Assembly: GCF_003260015.1 (NCBI RefSeq)
Contig: NZ_QCXS01000004.1
Coordinates: forward strand, 368,383-432,382
Length of the DNA: 64,000 nt
Direction: 5' to 3'
Source: Nakamurella deserti
Lineage (GTDB): Bacteria; Actinomycetota; Actinomycetes; Mycobacteriales; Nakamurellaceae
Below the pieces are notes generated by a model that had not been told where the DNA came from, ran no database searches, and saw only the letters and a program-made list of their open reading frames with translations. The position numbers were made by a program, and so were the translations under genes. Positions 15,701-24,807 of this stretch are shown here, in pieces; position 1 is the stretch's first letter; every line of letters starts with the position of its first letter.

Positions 15701-18383
15701 TCGGGTACAGCACCGGCCGGCCGTTGTTCAGCGCGGTGAACGACGTCGACGTACCGGTGGCCAGCGCCAGGTGCAGCGCATCGGTCCGGTCGGTGTCACC
15801 GGTGCGGATGTAGCTGCCCAGCCGCGCGGCGTCGCCGGCGAGGACCTTCACGGTGTAGCGGCGGACCTCGGTGGCCCCACCGGCGGTGAAGGTCGCCGTC
15901 AGCGTCACGTCGGTGTCGGCGGCGGGTCGGGCGACCACGCCGGATCCGTCGAGGACCGCCGGGTTCGACGACGCCCAGGACACCGCCACGGAACCGAGAG
16001 CGGTCGGCAGCACGACGTTCCCGCTGACCACACGGATCGCGGGGTCGTAGGTGTCGGCGGCCAGCTGCAGGTCCTTCTGCGGGGTGTTCGCCAGCACGGT
16101 GAAGGCGAAGGTGCGGGTGGCGGTCTGACCGGCGAGTTCCAGCGTCGCGGTCAGCGTGACCGCCGCGTCGGTGGTGGCCGGCCGGGTCACCGCGCCGTCG
16201 GCGGCGAGGGACGCCGGGTCGGAGCTCACCCAGGTGATCGCCGAGCCCTTGGGGCCGGACCGCGGCAGGGTCAGGTCGGCCGCGATGGTGGTGCGGCCGA
16301 GGTCCAGTGCCGCCGCGTCGGCGTCGACGGCGGCCTTGACGGCCGCCGGGTCGCCCAGTCCGGACCAGTAGGCCCGGGCGATGTCGGTGGCGCCGAGCAC
16401 CGAACTGTAGACCGAGACGTCACGGATGCCGCCCTTGTAGAACACGTCCGGATAGGAGGAGCGGCCGAGGTAACCGACGAGTCCGGTACCGAACTGGCTG
16501 ACCGTGCGCGTGGTGGCCACGGTGCCGATCGAGACGCCGTTGTAGTAGCCGGTGATGGAACCGGGCTGGATGACGGTGGTGTACATCCCCCAGCCGGTGC
16601 CGGTGGCCGGGCCCGGGATGCCACGGGCGGCATCGGTCGGCGCGATGCCGGCCTCGGTCTGGTACGGCGCCCCGGCGTTGTTGCCGTCGGTGAGCACGGA
16701 CTTGAACTGACCCGCCGGGTTGGCCGGGTTGAGCAGCCAGTACTGGGTCGGCAGGCTCTGCGTGGTGCCGAAGAACATGGCGGCGTAGTTGCCCGCGCCC
16801 GTGCCGTTCTTCAACCAGGTGGAGATGGTCAGGGTGTTCTGGTTGTCGAACATCCCGACGGGCAGCGCGACGTGCGCGGCGCCGGAGTTGCTCGCCCCGC
16901 CCGGGAGCGTCAGTTCGGAGCCCGACACCGTGGCGCCGCTGCCGACCAGGGTGGCGTTGCGGCCGTTGCCGGACGCGTCGGGCACGGACGTGCCGTTGAT
17001 CTTCGAGAAGTCGTACCGGGCCAGCAGCTGCGCCCCCACGGTGGCGGTCGCCGTCGGCGACTCGGCCGAGGTGCCGATCGCGTTGGTGGCACTCACGCCC
17101 ACCCGGTAGCGACCGTCGGCGAGCCCGGTGAAGCGCTGGGTGGTGGCGACCGGCCGGGCCGTCCGGACGACCGCACCGGCCTCGGTGGACAGGGTCACGG
17201 TGTAGCCGGTGATGGCGGAGCCACCGGGGTCGGGTGCGGCCCAGGTGGCCGTCACGGTGGTGCCGTCCACGCTCAGCGCGGGTGCGCCGGGCACCGCCGG
17301 TGCGCCGTCGGAGCGGGCGACGACGGTGAGCGCGAAGTCCCGGGTCACGGAGCCCGAGCCCAGGGTCAGGGTCGCGGTGAGGGTGACGGGCACGTCGGCG
17401 CCGGAGGCCGGCCGGATGACCCGGCCGTCGGTGGCGATCACGGCCGGCGCGGACGACGCCCAGCTGATGGCCGAGCCCTTCGGCCCGACGGCGGGCAGGG
17501 TCAGGTCGGCGGTGACCCGGGTGCCGCCGAGGTCGATGGCCGCGGCATCCGCGGCCAGCGCCGCGGACACGACCGCAGGATCGGCGGTCGCGAAGTAGTA
17601 GTCCTTCACCTGGGCGTCGGTCCGCGCCGTCGGATAGACCACGACGTCCTTGACGGAGCCCTTGAAGAACGGGTCGGGGTAGGACGAACGACCGATGTAG
17701 GAGACCAGGTTGGTGCCGAGATCACTCACCGTGCGGACGGTGTCGACCGTCCCGATCCTGACACCGTTGTAGTAGCCGGTGATCCGGGTCGGCTCGATGA
17801 CCGTGGTGTACAGGCCCCAGGAGTTGTCGGTGGTGGGGCCGGCGACACCGCGGCTCGCGGTGGACGGCGAGATGCCGGTCTCGGTGGTCCACGGCGACCC
17901 GGCCGAGACGGCGTCGGTGATCACGGACTTGAAGCGGTTGTCCGGGTTGCGCGGGTTGAGCAGCCAGTACTGGGTGGGGAGGTTCTGCGTGGTGCCGAAG
18001 AACATCGCGGCGTAGTTGCCCGCGCCGGTCTCGTTCTTCAGCCACGCCGAGATGGTCAACGTGTCGCGACCGTCGAACGTCCCGGTCGGGATGGCGACGT
18101 GGGCGGCGCCGCTCGCGCTGCCACCGCCCGGCAGGGTCAGCACGTCACCGGAGACGGTGGCGCCGGTCCCGACCAGCGTGCCGTTGCGGCCCGCCGGCGA
18201 GGAGTCGACGACGGTCGTCCCCGTGATCTTCGAGAAGTCGTAGTGCAACAGCGTTTCGCTGTCCACCACCGCCGCGGTGGGCGCCGCGACCGCGGGCGCC
18301 CCACCTCCGATCGGCACCACGATCAGACCGGCTCCCACCAGGATCGTCGTCACCGCGGACACAGCCGTCCGGGCCAGCGTCAT
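12771..18383 (-). CDS. Large secreted modular GH43 glycosidase with two LamG domains
   Basis: This 1870-aa protein has a signal peptide (residues 1 to about 36, hydrophobic core then APAVAAP). Approximate modules: LamG/concanavalin-like 45-265, atrophied bacterial Ig 270-350, fibronectin III 355-445, second LamG 450-670, two Ig-like 675-860 and a propeller-like segment 855-990. A Big_4-type linker follows at about 1035-1095, then the GH43 five-bladed catalytic domain at 1100-1425, then Ig-like repeats to the end. The GH43 base Asp lies in RADPDVTLGSDGFYYF and the acid Glu in DEGPAVLQRDGKIYVTF. It should act outside the cell on arabinan, arabinoxylan or a similar polymer. AGGAG lies 8 nt before the ATG at 18381-18383. 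No cell-wall anchor is seen. Confidence 0.9.
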   Translation of the reverse strand: MTLARTAVSAVTTILVGAGLIVVPIGGGAPAVAAPTAAVVDSETLLHYDFSKITGTTVVDSSPAGRNGTLVGTGATVSGDVLTLPGGGSASGAAHVAIPTGTFDGRDTLTISAWLKNETGAGNYAAMFFGTTQNLPTQYWLLNPRNPDNRFKSVITDAVSAGSPWTTETGISPSTASRGVAGPTTDNSWGLYTTVIEPTRITGYYNGVRIGTVDTVRTVSDLGTNLVSYIGRSSYPDPFFKGSVKDVVVYPTARTDAQVKDYYFATADPAVVSAALAADAAAIDLGGTRVTADLTLPAVGPKGSAISWASSAPAVIATDGRVIRPASGADVPVTLTATLTLGSGSVTRDFALTVVARSDGAPAVPGAPALSVDGTTVTATWAAPDPGGSAITGYTVTLSTEAGAVVRTARPVATTQRFTGLADGRYRVGVSATNAIGTSAESPTATATVGAQLLARYDFSKINGTSVPDASGNGRNATLVGSGATVSGSELTLPGGASNSGAAHVALPVGMFDNQNTLTISTWLKNGTGAGNYAAMFFGTTQSLPTQYWLLNPANPAGQFKSVLTDGNNAGAPYQTEAGIAPTDAARGIPGPATGTGWGMYTTVIQPGSITGYYNGVSIGTVATTRTVSQFGTGLVGYLGRSSYPDVFYKGGIRDVSVYSSVLGATDIARAYWSGLGDPAAVKAAVDADAAALDLGRTTIAADLTLPRSGPKGSAITWVSSDPASLAADGAVTRPATTDAAVTLTATLELAGQTATRTFAFTVLANTPQKDLQLAADTYDPAIRVVSGNVVLPTALGSVAVSWASSNPAVLDGSGVVARPAADTDVTLTATFTAGGATEVRRYTVKVLAGDAARLGSYIRTGDTDRTDALHLALATGTSTSFTALNNGRPVLYPTGSTKLGSPQLFRKADGTFGVVATVDSNSTSVYLWDSADLTTFTGQRLVPFTDRNVRAASVSIAYDNSIAGYRATFVSLADGRTYQTTSTDLRTFAAPVEVAAVTPPAIGTFPAGAIQASSIGVTRAELDKVTAKYTRPVNSGVKPFGAVDVAAGATYALPSTAEVQYSNGTTTTMGVQWDAADIAAVDTTRAGTYTVDGTVARPSYDDPLIRQRADPDVTLGSDGFYYFTASYPMVGSGDPEGYDRVVVRKAATIAGLATAPEITIWDEKDSPLNRYIWAPELQQINGTWYVFYTASIDNGPFSIRPVMLRLDGTDPTDPTKWRELGRMKAAAGDPVAFSNFSLDMTYFENDGKHYVIWAEKPGASTLRMAEIDPANPQQLISGSILLTAPEFAWERDAGQAIDEGPAVLQRDGKIYVTFSAATVDANYTVGLLTADSATDLLDPASWTKSSYPLLQTADLVNEQGPGHNSFTVDQYGNPVIVYHSRTTGEVSGPGDQGDGGLFDPGRHARARTVHFAADGSPILNMTAAEELDDRYRAVQVQVVVTGSTVAPTVTAAVTPAVDGENGWYRTAPTVTLTLAEGAQASVEYSVDSGAWTAYTAPVRVGAQGTHTVAYRATVGGTPVADSGGSVTVTVDTVAPVATATLAGRTVTVAGTDATSGVATLEYQLDGGSWTAYTAPVTVDDRAHTLVARATDRAGAVSGSVTLTVPAATAPDRAVASLTSNAVPTADGWYNQLVLVTLQVPANAKAQYRIDGGTWITYGRSFTVSGSRVHTVDTRLLRSGVVVPGSGSATVIRIDTQVPASRATRNPVNGNGSPRNPVDLTFTATDAVSGVARTEYKIDGGDWAAAGPLRLATVGSHLVSYRSVDKAGNVETARTLTVTIVADPVTTVKANVGKVAAGGFVTLGVSGYERYDLLAVTLDGTPWATVGSDVNGAARTTLKVPAGTPVGRHTVTVAGSDGQPTASVVLTVTG

Positions 18384-18641
18384 TCCGCACACTCCTTCGT
18401 GTCAGAGTCCAGCCGCGCCGGCACGGCGCCCAGGGGCGCGGTGGGTCGCGGTTACAGCAGGGAGTGACGGACGGGGGCGCCACCGGGATCGCGGGCCGAT
18501 GCGTCCAGCCGGGCGGGTGTCGGGGCCCGGGCGCGAAGCCGGGGACGACGTGCCATCGCGGTCGGACACCGGGGGTGCGGACAACCGCGGCCGCGGCGGG
18601 AAGCACCGCGAACGTGAGTGGCATCACCATCGACGTCGTGG

Positions 18642-18655
18642 TGTGAACGCTAACA
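18642..18655. promoter_or_regulatory. LacI-type operator upstream of the first GH43 gene
   Basis: TGTGAACGCTAACA, flanked by G and C to give GTGT...ACAC ends. On the minus strand it reads TGTTAGCGTTCACA, identical to the site at 24250-24263 before the second GH43 gene. It belongs to the same class as the sites at 35912-35925 and 37057-37070. The CG centre and TGTGA half-site are typical of LacI-family operators. Confidence 0.7.
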
Positions 18656-18800
18656 CCCGGTGATGCCCGGGGCAAGAGAGCGGCCCGACCCGGCGGATAG
18701 TGAGAACGGACCGACCGAACCGGCGGGACGCACAGACGCCGGAGCCGGCCGCGCGATGCGCGGCCGGCTGGCGGGATGGTGCACCGTCGACGACGGGACC

Positions 18801-18829
18801 GGTGACCGCGGCGGGGGGCCGCAGTCACC
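18801..18829 (-). terminator. Terminator of the second GH43 gene
   Basis: GGTGACCGCGG (18801-18811) pairs with CCGCAGTCACC (18819-18829) with one wobble around a 7-nt loop. It starts 8 nt after the stop codon of the GH43 gene that ends at 18837. Confidence 0.65.
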
Positions 18830-18836
18830 CCCGGGC

Positions 18837-21800
18837 TCACCGGACGGTGAGCGTGGCGGTGGCGGCGGTGCCCGGGTCGGTGCCGGTGGCGGTGACCACC
18901 AGGGCGCCCTTCGGGGTGGTGGCGGGCACGGTCAGCGTCACCCGCGCCGCCCCCGACACGTCCGTGGTCACCGTCGACCAGGCCGACCCGCCGTACGACA
19001 GCGTCACCTGGTCGTACCGGTGGAACCCCCGCAGCGTGAACGTCACCGGCGTTCCGGCGGCGACCTTCCCACCCGCCGACGGCACCAGGGCGGTGGCGAC
19101 GTCAGCCGTGATGGACACCGTCGTGGACTTCGACGCCGCGACGTTGCCTGCCCGGTCGGTGGCCCGGTACGAGATCGCGTAGCTGCCCACCGTGGCGAAC
19201 CGGATCGGCTGCGTGCCGGCCGCGGTCCAGGTGCCCCCGTTGACCATGTACTCCACCGACGCCACCCCCGACACCGGGTCAGTGGCCGTGAAGGTCACGT
19301 CCACCGGGTTGCGGGGCGTGCCCACCCCGGACGGCCGGCGCACCATCGTCGTGGTCGGCACCGAGCGGTCGACCTTGACGGTCAGCTCGGCGTCACTGCC
19401 CGCCACGACCAGATTGTCCTTCAGCAACCGGGTCCTGACGCTGTGCGGGCCGTTCGCCGAGATCGTCGTCGCCGTGGGCGATGTCCGCCACGCACCGCCG
19501 TCGACGCTCAGCTGCACCTTGGTGCCGGTCGCTCCCGCCGGCACGGCCGCGGTCACCACGATCGCCGTCCGGTACCAGCCGTCGGCGGACAACGGCGCCG
19601 CCGAGGTGACCGTCACGACCGCCTTCGGATCCACCCCGGCGACCGCCGGCACGCTGACCTGCCCGACGGCACTGACGTAGCCGACCCTGTCCGTGGCCCG
19701 GAAGGACACCACGTGGGCGGCGCCGTCCACGACCACGGGAGCGGTGTAGGCCACCCACCCGGCACTGTCGACGCGGTACTCCGTCGAGGCCACACCCGAC
19801 GACGCATCCGCCGCGACCACCGTGACCATACGGCCGTTCAGCGAACCCGAGACCGTCGGCAGGTCCCCGTCGACCTTCGCGGTCAACGACTGCTCCGGGC
19901 TGAACTGCCCGTTCGCCGCCTGCGCCCGGTAGGTGATCACCGACGTACCCGCCGGCAGCGGCACGGGGCCGGTCCACGTCGTCCACGCTCCCGCGCCGAT
20001 CCGGTACTGCAGAGTGCCCGTACCGGTCACCGTCAACGCGGCACCCGGACCGGACCAGCCGTCCGCACCCGTCGCCGACACCGATGCCGCCGGCGCCGTT
20101 CCCGGGTAGGCGAGGGGATCGACCGACTCCAGGGTCGGGACCACCCGGGCCATCGTGCCGTCGGCGTTGAACGTCAACCGGTCGATGGTGGTCTCGCGGT
20201 GCTGGCCGTCGCCACCCGGGATCGCGAAGCGGTGATAGGCGATGTACCAGTCGTCGGTACCCGGCACCTGGATGATCGAGTGGTGGCCGGTGGCGAGAAT
20301 GCCGAGCTGCGGGCTTTTCTCGAGGATGACACCGCGGTAGGTCCACGGCCCGTCGATGTTGGTGGCGGTGGCGTAGCCGACCCTGTAGTCCGGCGATCCG
20401 GTGTCGTCGATCGACCAGGTCAGGTGGTACAGGCCGTCGCGGTGGTTGACGAAGAGGCCCTCCCGGAAGTCGGTCAGGCCGCTGATCCGCTTGATGGTGC
20501 CGGCCTTGATGGACAGCATGTCGTCGCTCAGCTCGGCGTAGAACGGTGAGCCGTTACCCCAGAACAGGTAGTACCTGCCGGTGACCGGATCCTTGAACGT
20601 CGCCGGGTCGATGGCCTGTCCGGTGGTGACGGACTCGTTGTTGGTGATCATCGCCGTCGGCTGGGCGGTGAACGGCCCCTCGGGACTGTCCGCGACCGCG
20701 ACACCGATGGTCTTGCGGTTGTAGGTGGGATTCTCGCCGGAGAAGTAGAAGTAGTACTTCCCGTTCCGTTCGGTGATCGTCGGCGCCCAGGCGTTTCCGG
20801 TCGCCCACGGCACGTTGCCGTTCGCCCCGTCCAGCGTCAGGAAGGGCCGGTCCGAGCGCGTCCAGTTCGCGAGATCGGTCGACTTCCAGACGAAGAACTC
20901 CTTGCCGCCCCAGCCGGCGAACCCGTCGGTGGTGGCGTACAGGTAGTAGACGCCGTCGAACACCGCGATGTTCGGGTCGGCGTTCAACCCGGGGAGGACC
21001 GGCGAGCGCATGAGGTGCGCCTCGACCGTGTAGGTGCGGGTGGCACCGCTCGTCGAGGTGACCGTGACGGACTTCGGCGTCCGGTAGTCGGTGGGGCCGC
21101 CGAGGCTCACGGTCGAGCCGGCGGCGACGGCGAACGTCGGGTTCAGCGTGGTCAGGTCGGTCCCGGGCCTGACCGGCAGCACGATGCTGTCGGCGGTGAT
21201 GATCGCCGGCACCTTCAGGCTGTCCAGGGTGACCGAGCTGATGGTGGTCGCGTTGCCACCCAGCGCGCCAACCTCGGCCGGGCTCAGCGCCCGGTTGTAG
21301 AGCTGGAAGTCGCGGACCTTGCCCTTGAAGGTCCGGTCGGCGTTGTAGACGGACCTGCCGATGGCGTTCCCGGTGGTGCGCCCGCCGCCGATCAGCCCGG
21401 GAGTGATGGTCACGCCGGTCTTCTCGCCGACCTGGGCGCCGTCCAGGTACAGCGTCTGGGTGCCGCCGGCCTGCGTCATGGTCAGGGTGTGCCAGCCGCC
21501 GCGGCCGACCGCGGCACCGGAGTTGACGCCCTGCTCGGTGGTCCAGTTGCCGGTGGCGACACCGCTGCGGTACGGGTCACCGGTGGCGAACAGGTACCCG
21601 TTGCCGACACCGTCGGCGGCGGTGTTGCCGAAGCCCCAGAGGAAGTAGCTCCCGGCCTGCGAGGGGTCGATCCACACCTGCGAGGACACGGTGACCGCGT
21701 CGAGGCCGGCGAGCAGGTTGTCGGGCAGCTTGACGTGGTCGTCGACGCCGTCCAGGGTCAGCGAGCCGTCGGCCGAGGTCGGGCCACCGACCAGGGTCGC

Positions 21801-24191
21801 GTCGTAGCCGTTACCCGAGGTGTCGGTCACGGTGGTGCCGCTCGTCTGACCGAAGGTGTAGCCGGCGACGAGCCCGGCGGCGGTGGCCTTGACCGGGTCC
21901 GGTGCGTTGGTCAGCTTGCTGAGCTCGGCCTGGGTTACCGGGATGACCGTGCCGTGCCGCGGGCTGGCCGGCAGCTGGTACGACGCGGGGACCTTCCAGT
22001 CCGGAGCGGCCAGGTTGTCGGTGCCGAGCGGGATGTAGCCCCGCCCGCCGTACTCGTCGACGAACAGGTAGTACTCCGAGCCGGAGGTGTCACCGTCGTT
22101 GGCCTTGAACACGGTCGGGCCCTCGACGGCCGAGGTACCGGCGTCACGGCCGATGCAGCTGTCCTGGATGGTCCACGCGGGGTTGGTCGCGCTCCAGCCG
22201 GGCACCGAGGCGTCGTCCACCGCGGTCAGGCTGGTCGACTTCTCCTGGATGATGTCCGAGCAGCCGGTGACGCCACCCTCGTCCTTGGTGAACCGGTAGT
22301 AGGTGCCGCTGTCCTTGATGACGGTGGAGTCGATGCGCGAGGTGCCGAAGTCCTGCCAGACCTTGGGGGCGCTGAAGGTCACGAAGTCCCGCGTCGTGGC
22401 GTACAACATCTTGTTGTAGGTGTTGCCGGTGTGCTGAGGGTCGTTGTCGGCGTAGATCTTCGAGGCCCAGAAGACGACGTAGGACTGCAGTGCGTCGTCC
22501 CAGTACGCCTCGGGCGCCCAGGTGTTGCCGGCGGTGTCGGGTGAGACCTTGACGTGGCGCTGGGCGGACCAGTTGACCAGGTCGGTGGACTCCCAGACCT
22601 CGAGGTACTTGCTGCCGACGGTCTGCGAGTCACCCCAACTGGTGCCGCCGCCGATGGACAGGTCGGTGGCGATGAGGAAGAACTTGTCGCCCTCGGGTGA
22701 GCGGATCAGGAACGGATCCCGCAGGCCCTTGGTGCCCAGGGTGGAGGTCAGCTTGGGCTGGCCGCCGTTGAGTTCGGTCCAGCGCAGGGCGTTGTTGCCC
22801 TGGCTGGCGGCGAAGAAGATGTTCTCGCCGGCGAGGCTGTTGCCGGTGAAGTAGCTGAACGCGTAGCCCGCGTAGGGGGCAGGTGCGGGCAGCGCCGGCA
22901 CGGTGGCGGTCAGTACGCGGGTCGCCGAGGCGGCGCCGACGGTGACCGTCGCGGTCAGGGTGACGGTCGCAGCGGCGGACCCGGTGGCCGGACGCTCGAC
23001 GATGCCGGTGGCGTCCACGATCGCGGTGTCGCTGCTGGCCCACGCGATCGTGGAGCCGTGGAGGCCGGTGGTGGGCAACGTGAGGTTGCCGCGGACGTCA
23101 CCGAGGTTGGGGACGGTGACCGCGGCGGCGGCGGCGTCGGCCTTGGTCTGCGGGCTGTCGTCGGCGGGGACGGTGACGGTGAACGACTTCGTGTCGGTCG
23201 CGGTGTTCGGGGCGACACCGGCGTTCAGGGTGGCCGTAAGGGTCGCGGTGCGGTCGGTGGCGCTGCGGGTGACGACACCCGCGGCGGTCACCACGGTGGC
23301 GTCGGAGGTGGCCCAGGTGATGGTGGAGCCGTTTCCGCCCGCGGTCGGCAGCGTGAGGTTCGCCGTCACCGCGGAGGTGTTCCCCAGGGTCAGCGCGGCC
23401 TTGTCGGCGGCGACGGTGTCGGCGGCACCCGGGACCAGCGACCCGACCTCGGCCGCGGACAGCGCCCGGTTGTAGACGCTGAACGAGCGGAACTCGCCGC
23501 TGAAGTACGGGTCGGCGTTGTAGACGGCCCGGCCGAGGTAGTTGGCCGTGGTGGTGCCGTTGCCGATCTGACCGGGATCGACGGTGACACCGGCTTTCTC
23601 GGCGACCTGCACCCCGTCGGTGTAGATCCGGGCGACGTTGTCGGCGCCGAGCGTGTAGGTGATCGTCTTCCACACGTTCTGCGGCAGCGTCGCCGGACCG
23701 CCGACGGTCTGCTCGGTCGTCCAGTTGCCGGTGGCGATGCTCGTCTTGTACGTGGCGCCGGCCAACCCGTTGGTGTACAGGTAGCCGTTGCCGACCCCGT
23801 CGGCCCCGGTGTTGCCCAGCGCCCAGATCATCGGTCCGCGTTGGCCACCGGACGCCTTCACCTGCGCCGTCACGGTGATCGCGGTCAGACCGGTCATCAC
23901 GTTGTCCGGCAGCTTGACGTAGCCGTTGGTGCCGCCCAGGCGCACCCCGGAACCGGCGGTGTAGGCCGCGTCGCCCAGCAGGGTGGCGTTGCGGTTGTTG
24001 CCCGACCGGTCGGCGACCGTGGTGCCGCTGCCGGAGGTGAAGTCGTAGCTGAGTATCAGACCGTCGGTCGGTGCGGCCGCGGATGCGGCCGTCGGGGCGA
24101 TCACGCCCATCCCCGCGGCCAGCGTCACCGACAGCAGGGTCGCCCACAGCCGGCGGACCGGCGGCGCGGATCGTGACACAGGAATGAGCAT
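18837..24191 (-). CDS. Large secreted GH43 protein with two GH43 catalytic modules
   Basis: This 1784-aa protein has a signal peptide (1 to about 40, ending APTAASAAAP). Modules in order: LamG 44-265, two atrophied Ig domains 270-440, first GH43 module about 437-755, second LamG 765-985, Ig-like linker 990-1060, second GH43 module 1067-1365, and Ig-like repeats to the C-terminus. Module 1 has LRDPFLIRSPEG with acid Glu in EGPTVFKAND. Module 2 has LNADPNIAVFDGVYYLY with acid Glu in REGLFVNHRDGLYHL. The C-terminal module PRNPVDVTFTATDPVSGV matches that of the neighbouring GH43 protein, so they are diverged relatives. It probably removes arabinose or xylose from plant polymers. The ATG at 24189-24191 follows GGGAGG. 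Confidence 0.9.
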   Translation of the reverse strand: MLIPVSRSAPPVRRLWATLLSVTLAAGMGVIAPTAASAAAPTDGLILSYDFTSGSGTTVADRSGNNRNATLLGDAAYTAGSGVRLGGTNGYVKLPDNVMTGLTAITVTAQVKASGGQRGPMIWALGNTGADGVGNGYLYTNGLAGATYKTSIATGNWTTEQTVGGPATLPQNVWKTITYTLGADNVARIYTDGVQVAEKAGVTVDPGQIGNGTTTANYLGRAVYNADPYFSGEFRSFSVYNRALSAAEVGSLVPGAADTVAADKAALTLGNTSAVTANLTLPTAGGNGSTITWATSDATVVTAAGVVTRSATDRTATLTATLNAGVAPNTATDTKSFTVTVPADDSPQTKADAAAAAVTVPNLGDVRGNLTLPTTGLHGSTIAWASSDTAIVDATGIVERPATGSAAATVTLTATVTVGAASATRVLTATVPALPAPAPYAGYAFSYFTGNSLAGENIFFAASQGNNALRWTELNGGQPKLTSTLGTKGLRDPFLIRSPEGDKFFLIATDLSIGGGTSWGDSQTVGSKYLEVWESTDLVNWSAQRHVKVSPDTAGNTWAPEAYWDDALQSYVVFWASKIYADNDPQHTGNTYNKMLYATTRDFVTFSAPKVWQDFGTSRIDSTVIKDSGTYYRFTKDEGGVTGCSDIIQEKSTSLTAVDDASVPGWSATNPAWTIQDSCIGRDAGTSAVEGPTVFKANDGDTSGSEYYLFVDEYGGRGYIPLGTDNLAAPDWKVPASYQLPASPRHGTVIPVTQAELSKLTNAPDPVKATAAGLVAGYTFGQTSGTTVTDTSGNGYDATLVGGPTSADGSLTLDGVDDHVKLPDNLLAGLDAVTVSSQVWIDPSQAGSYFLWGFGNTAADGVGNGYLFATGDPYRSGVATGNWTTEQGVNSGAAVGRGGWHTLTMTQAGGTQTLYLDGAQVGEKTGVTITPGLIGGGRTTGNAIGRSVYNADRTFKGKVRDFQLYNRALSPAEVGALGGNATTISSVTLDSLKVPAIITADSIVLPVRPGTDLTTLNPTFAVAAGSTVSLGGPTDYRTPKSVTVTSTSGATRTYTVEAHLMRSPVLPGLNADPNIAVFDGVYYLYATTDGFAGWGGKEFFVWKSTDLANWTRSDRPFLTLDGANGNVPWATGNAWAPTITERNGKYYFYFSGENPTYNRKTIGVAVADSPEGPFTAQPTAMITNNESVTTGQAIDPATFKDPVTGRYYLFWGNGSPFYAELSDDMLSIKAGTIKRISGLTDFREGLFVNHRDGLYHLTWSIDDTGSPDYRVGYATATNIDGPWTYRGVILEKSPQLGILATGHHSIIQVPGTDDWYIAYHRFAIPGGDGQHRETTIDRLTFNADGTMARVVPTLESVDPLAYPGTAPAASVSATGADGWSGPGAALTVTGTGTLQYRIGAGAWTTWTGPVPLPAGTSVITYRAQAANGQFSPEQSLTAKVDGDLPTVSGSLNGRMVTVVAADASSGVASTEYRVDSAGWVAYTAPVVVDGAAHVVSFRATDRVGYVSAVGQVSVPAVAGVDPKAVVTVTSAAPLSADGWYRTAIVVTAAVPAGATGTKVQLSVDGGAWRTSPTATTISANGPHSVRTRLLKDNLVVAGSDAELTVKVDRSVPTTTMVRRPSGVGTPRNPVDVTFTATDPVSGVASVEYMVNGGTWTAAGTQPIRFATVGSYAISYRATDRAGNVAASKSTTVSITADVATALVPSAGGKVAAGTPVTFTLRGFHRYDQVTLSYGGSAWSTVTTDVSGAARVTLTVPATTPKGALVVTATGTDPGTAATATLTVR

Positions 24192-24248
24192 GGCTGGGGA
24201 GCCTCCCGACGTTGGGTCGCACACGATCCGCGGCTGCGGCGCAGGCCG

Positions 24249-24277
24249 ATGTTAGCGTTCACAGCAGAGGGTGTGAA
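24249..24277 (-). promoter_or_regulatory. Promoter with overlapping LacI-type operator, second GH43 gene
   Basis: On the minus strand TTCACA (24272-24277) and TAACAT (24249-24254) are separated by 17 bp, a good sigma-70-like pair. The operator TGTTAGCGTTCACA (24250-24263) covers the -10 and part of the spacer, ideal for repression. The start codon lies about 58 nt downstream of the -10. Confidence 0.7.
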
Positions 24278-24807
24278 GAGCATGTGAGTTCGGAATGGCA
24301 ACGTCATCATTCCGGGTTCGACGACCGTGCCGAGCCGCCGGCGGGCGTCTCATCTCTCGGAGCGTCACGCCCGGCGGCCGGCGGCGGCGTCGGTGCAGAC
24401 CGGCGTTCTCGTCGACGGTCGTCCGAGATGTCCCCTGCGGCAGGAGGTCTTGGTGGATCCGCGGCGATCGGCCGGGAGGCACCTCCGACTGACGACCGCC
24501 TCTCGGCCCGCGGGTCCGCCGGAACCCGGAGGGTGGGCGGAGGCAGCGCGGCCCCACTGGGACATCACCGGTTCGGCCCAGCGGCCGGGGTGGTCACGGC
24601 CCCCTCCGCCACGGACGGACGGTCAGCACCTGACCCGCCGGGAGAGCCGGCCGAGCCCGATGTCCGACGGGCCTGCGTCGCTTCACGAAGCGGATCCGAC
24701 CGGACCCCGGGCTCGACGGAGGTTCAGCACATGGCCCACCGGGAGGAGCCGGTCGGACACGACGTCCGACCGGCCCTGCATCGCTTCCGGGTGCCGCCCA
24801 GCCGGAT
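24278..24807. other. Non-coding stretch with a degenerate direct repeat
   Basis: No credible gene lies in these 530 bp. The longest open frames here are extensions of frames that are open by base composition. The recognisable feature is a repeat of about 65 bp present twice with a 100-bp period (24621-24684 and 24721-24787), annotated separately. Confidence 0.5.
24621..24787. repeat. Imperfect direct repeat, two copies of about 65 bp, 100-bp period
   Basis: Copy 1 (24621-24684) starts GGTCAGCACCTGACCC and copy 2 (24721-24787) starts GGTTCAGCACATGGCCC. Both then share CCGGGAG, a CCGG-CG block, GTCCGA and CCTGCNTCGCTTC, with small indels. The copies are diverged. No gene covers them, so this may be an old duplication or a pair of regulatory elements. 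Confidence 0.6.

Larger units (their letters stand above)
18384..18836. other. Intergenic region between the two GH43 genes
   Basis: This 453-bp region has no credible gene. It holds the terminator of the upstream GH43 gene (18801-18829) and a LacI-type operator (18642-18655). About 230 bp between that operator and the downstream GH43 start show no recognised element, which implies a long untranslated leader if transcription begins near the operator. Confidence 0.6.

Noticed and set aside
12729..18467. Open frame of 1912 codons on the plus strand across the first GH43 gene
   Set aside because: It is a mirror frame created by high GC at third positions. It lacks domains and is rich in Arg, Gly and Val. 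The minus-strand frame has a signal peptide and recognisable modules.
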